Assembly (NCBI RefSeq): GCF_900478295.1 | Contig: NZ_LS483488.1 | Coordinates: 806,001 to 870,000 of the forward strand | Reading direction: 5' to 3' | Source of the DNA: Helicobacter pylori NCTC 11637 = CCUG 17874 = ATCC 43504 = JCM 12093 | GTDB lineage: Bacteria > Campylobacterota > Campylobacteria > Campylobacterales > Helicobacteraceae | Length of the DNA: 64,000 nucleotides | Shown: in pieces, positions 63,384-64,000 of the stretch | Layout of the letters: each line of letters opens with the position of its first letter | Numbering within the stretch: position 1 is the stretch's first letter | The notes under the pieces: model-generated | The model's database searches: none | Told to the model about the DNA's origin: nothing | What the model saw: the letters and a program-made list of their open reading frames with translations, nothing else | Program-made: the position numbers and the translations under genes

Positions 63384-64000
63384 TTGGATTTTTTAGAGAT
63401 TGTAGGACAAGTCCCTTTAAAAGGGGGGGTAGAAATTTCAGGGGCGAAAAACTCCGCACTCCCCATTTTAGCCGCCACGCTTTTAAGCCAACAGGAAGTC
63501 AAAATCAAATCCTTGCCCCAAGTGGTGGATATAAAAGCGATGGCGTTATTGTTGCAAAATTTAGGCGCAAGCTTAGAATGGCTTAATCCTAACACGCTCC
63601 AAATCAGCGCTAAATCCCTGAGCCACACCGAAGCCACTTACGATTTGGTGCGTAAAATGCGCGCTTCCATTTTGGTTTTAGGCCCTTTATTAGCGCGTTT
63701 TAAAGAATGCTTGGTGAGTTTGCCCGGTGGGTGCGCTATAGGAGCAAGGCCTGTGGATTTACACTTAAAAGCGATGCAACAATTAGGGGCTGAAATCAAA
63801 ATTGAGCAAGGCTATATCCATGCAAAAGCCCCTAAAGGTTTGAAAGGGAATGATATTTTATTTGATAAGATCAGCGTTACAGGCACAGAAAACGCCCTCA
63901 TGGCAGCCAGTCTTGCCAAAGGGATCACGCGCATCATTAACGCTGCTAAAGAGCCAGAAATCACTCAATTGTGCGCGTTTTTACAGAGTGGGGGGGTAGA
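63384..64000 (+). CDS. murA: UDP-N-acetylglucosamine 1-carboxyvinyltransferase, 3'-truncated by the window edge
   Basis: First committed step of murein synthesis: transfers enolpyruvate from PEP to UDP-GlcNAc. The visible 205 codons start at TTG 63384, 5 nt after AAAGGA. The substrate-binding GAKNSA (Lys22, Asn23) and the mobile loop [12 protein letters not shown] with Cys117 are at the positions expected for MurA. Cys117 is the residue alkylated by fosfomycin. The reading frame runs off the window end in the [10 protein letters not shown] region, about half way through the enzyme. Confidence 0.97.
   Translation, partial: MDFLEIVGQVPLKGGVEISGAKNSALPILAATLLSQQEVKIKSLPQVVDIKAMALLLQNLGASLEWLNPNTLQISAKSLSHTEATYDLVRKMRASILVLGPLLARFKECLVSLPGGCAIGARPVDLHLKAMQQLGAEIKIEQGYIHAKAPKGLKGNDILFDKISVTGTENALMAASLAKGITRIINAAKEPEITQLCAFLQSGGV

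Noticed and set aside
1..64000. CRISPR arrays, IS elements, rRNA and tRNA genes
   Set aside because: Looked for spaced direct repeats, transposase motifs and conserved RNA sequences; none was found by eye. A tRNAscan-SE or IS search could still find a short gene.

Overview
The window is a stretch of a Helicobacter pylori chromosome. The low-GC, homopolymer-rich sequence carries genes found together only in this species: tipα, tlpD, flaA, hefABC, the giant VacA-like autotransporter faaA, hydABCDE and oipA. From memory the order matches loci HP0596 to HP0648 of strain 26695. In the adk-ppa and pcnB-frxA intervals it carries strain-variable genes that I remember from strain J99. Locus names come from recall, not from a search. 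I see no rRNA, tRNA, IS element, prophage or CRISPR array.

Layout. 1-5.3 kb: the end of tipα, then a leftward group with PBP1A, a BioF-like enzyme and the chemoreceptor tlpD, and the scar of a deleted ABC transporter gene. 5.3-15.2 kb: flaA with its sigma-28-type promoter, the DNA glycosylase magIII, an outer-membrane protein, and an operon-like run hemE-hefA-hefB-hefC-OMP (haem synthesis and RND efflux). 15.3-24.9 kb: one intact 9.6-kb autotransporter gene. 24.9-27.0 kb: a decayed ABC exporter and a small ribbon-helix-helix-like gene. 27.1-32.5 kb: ligA, cheV2, aspS, adk. 32.5-34.9 kb: two tandem, partly identical LPS glycosyltransferases; the second has a C14 tract and 21-bp repeats. 34.9-44.2 kb: ppa, mutS2, murC, dapC, ispG, dapD and the Sel1-repeat protein hcpF. 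44.3-46.4 kb: a broken DUF262/DUF1524 (GmrSD-like) gene. 46.5-52.9 kb: mdaB and the NiFe uptake hydrogenase operon hydABCDE. 52.9-58.7 kb: two small secreted proteins, oipA in the ON configuration, queC, pcnB, a truncated SRPBCC remnant, a hydroxyacid dehydrogenase and a frameshifted frxA. 58.8-64 kb: gltX2, yggT, slt, galU, a small membrane protein and the start of murA.

How genes work together. Cell-wall genes recur (pbp1A, murC, dapC, dapD, slt, murA). dapC and dapD act in meso-diaminopimelate synthesis and flank ispG. TlpD, CheV2 and FlaA belong to motility and chemotaxis. FaaA, OipA, the HefABC pump and the glycosyltransferases shape the cell surface. HydABC feeds electrons from H2 to quinone, while HydD and HydE serve its maturation.

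Most notable for a second look: several genes broken by short indels, some in homopolymers (frxA, the GmrSD-like gene, the ABC exporter); an in-frame deletion scar upstream of flaA; a tlpD -10 box that is exactly the loop of a perfect 7-bp inverted repeat; a ~310-residue helix-rich block inside the FaaA passenger; and the mosaic glycosyltransferase pair. I found no convincing complete, previously undescribed multi-gene system. The nearest candidate is the broken DUF262/DUF1524 restriction-like gene.
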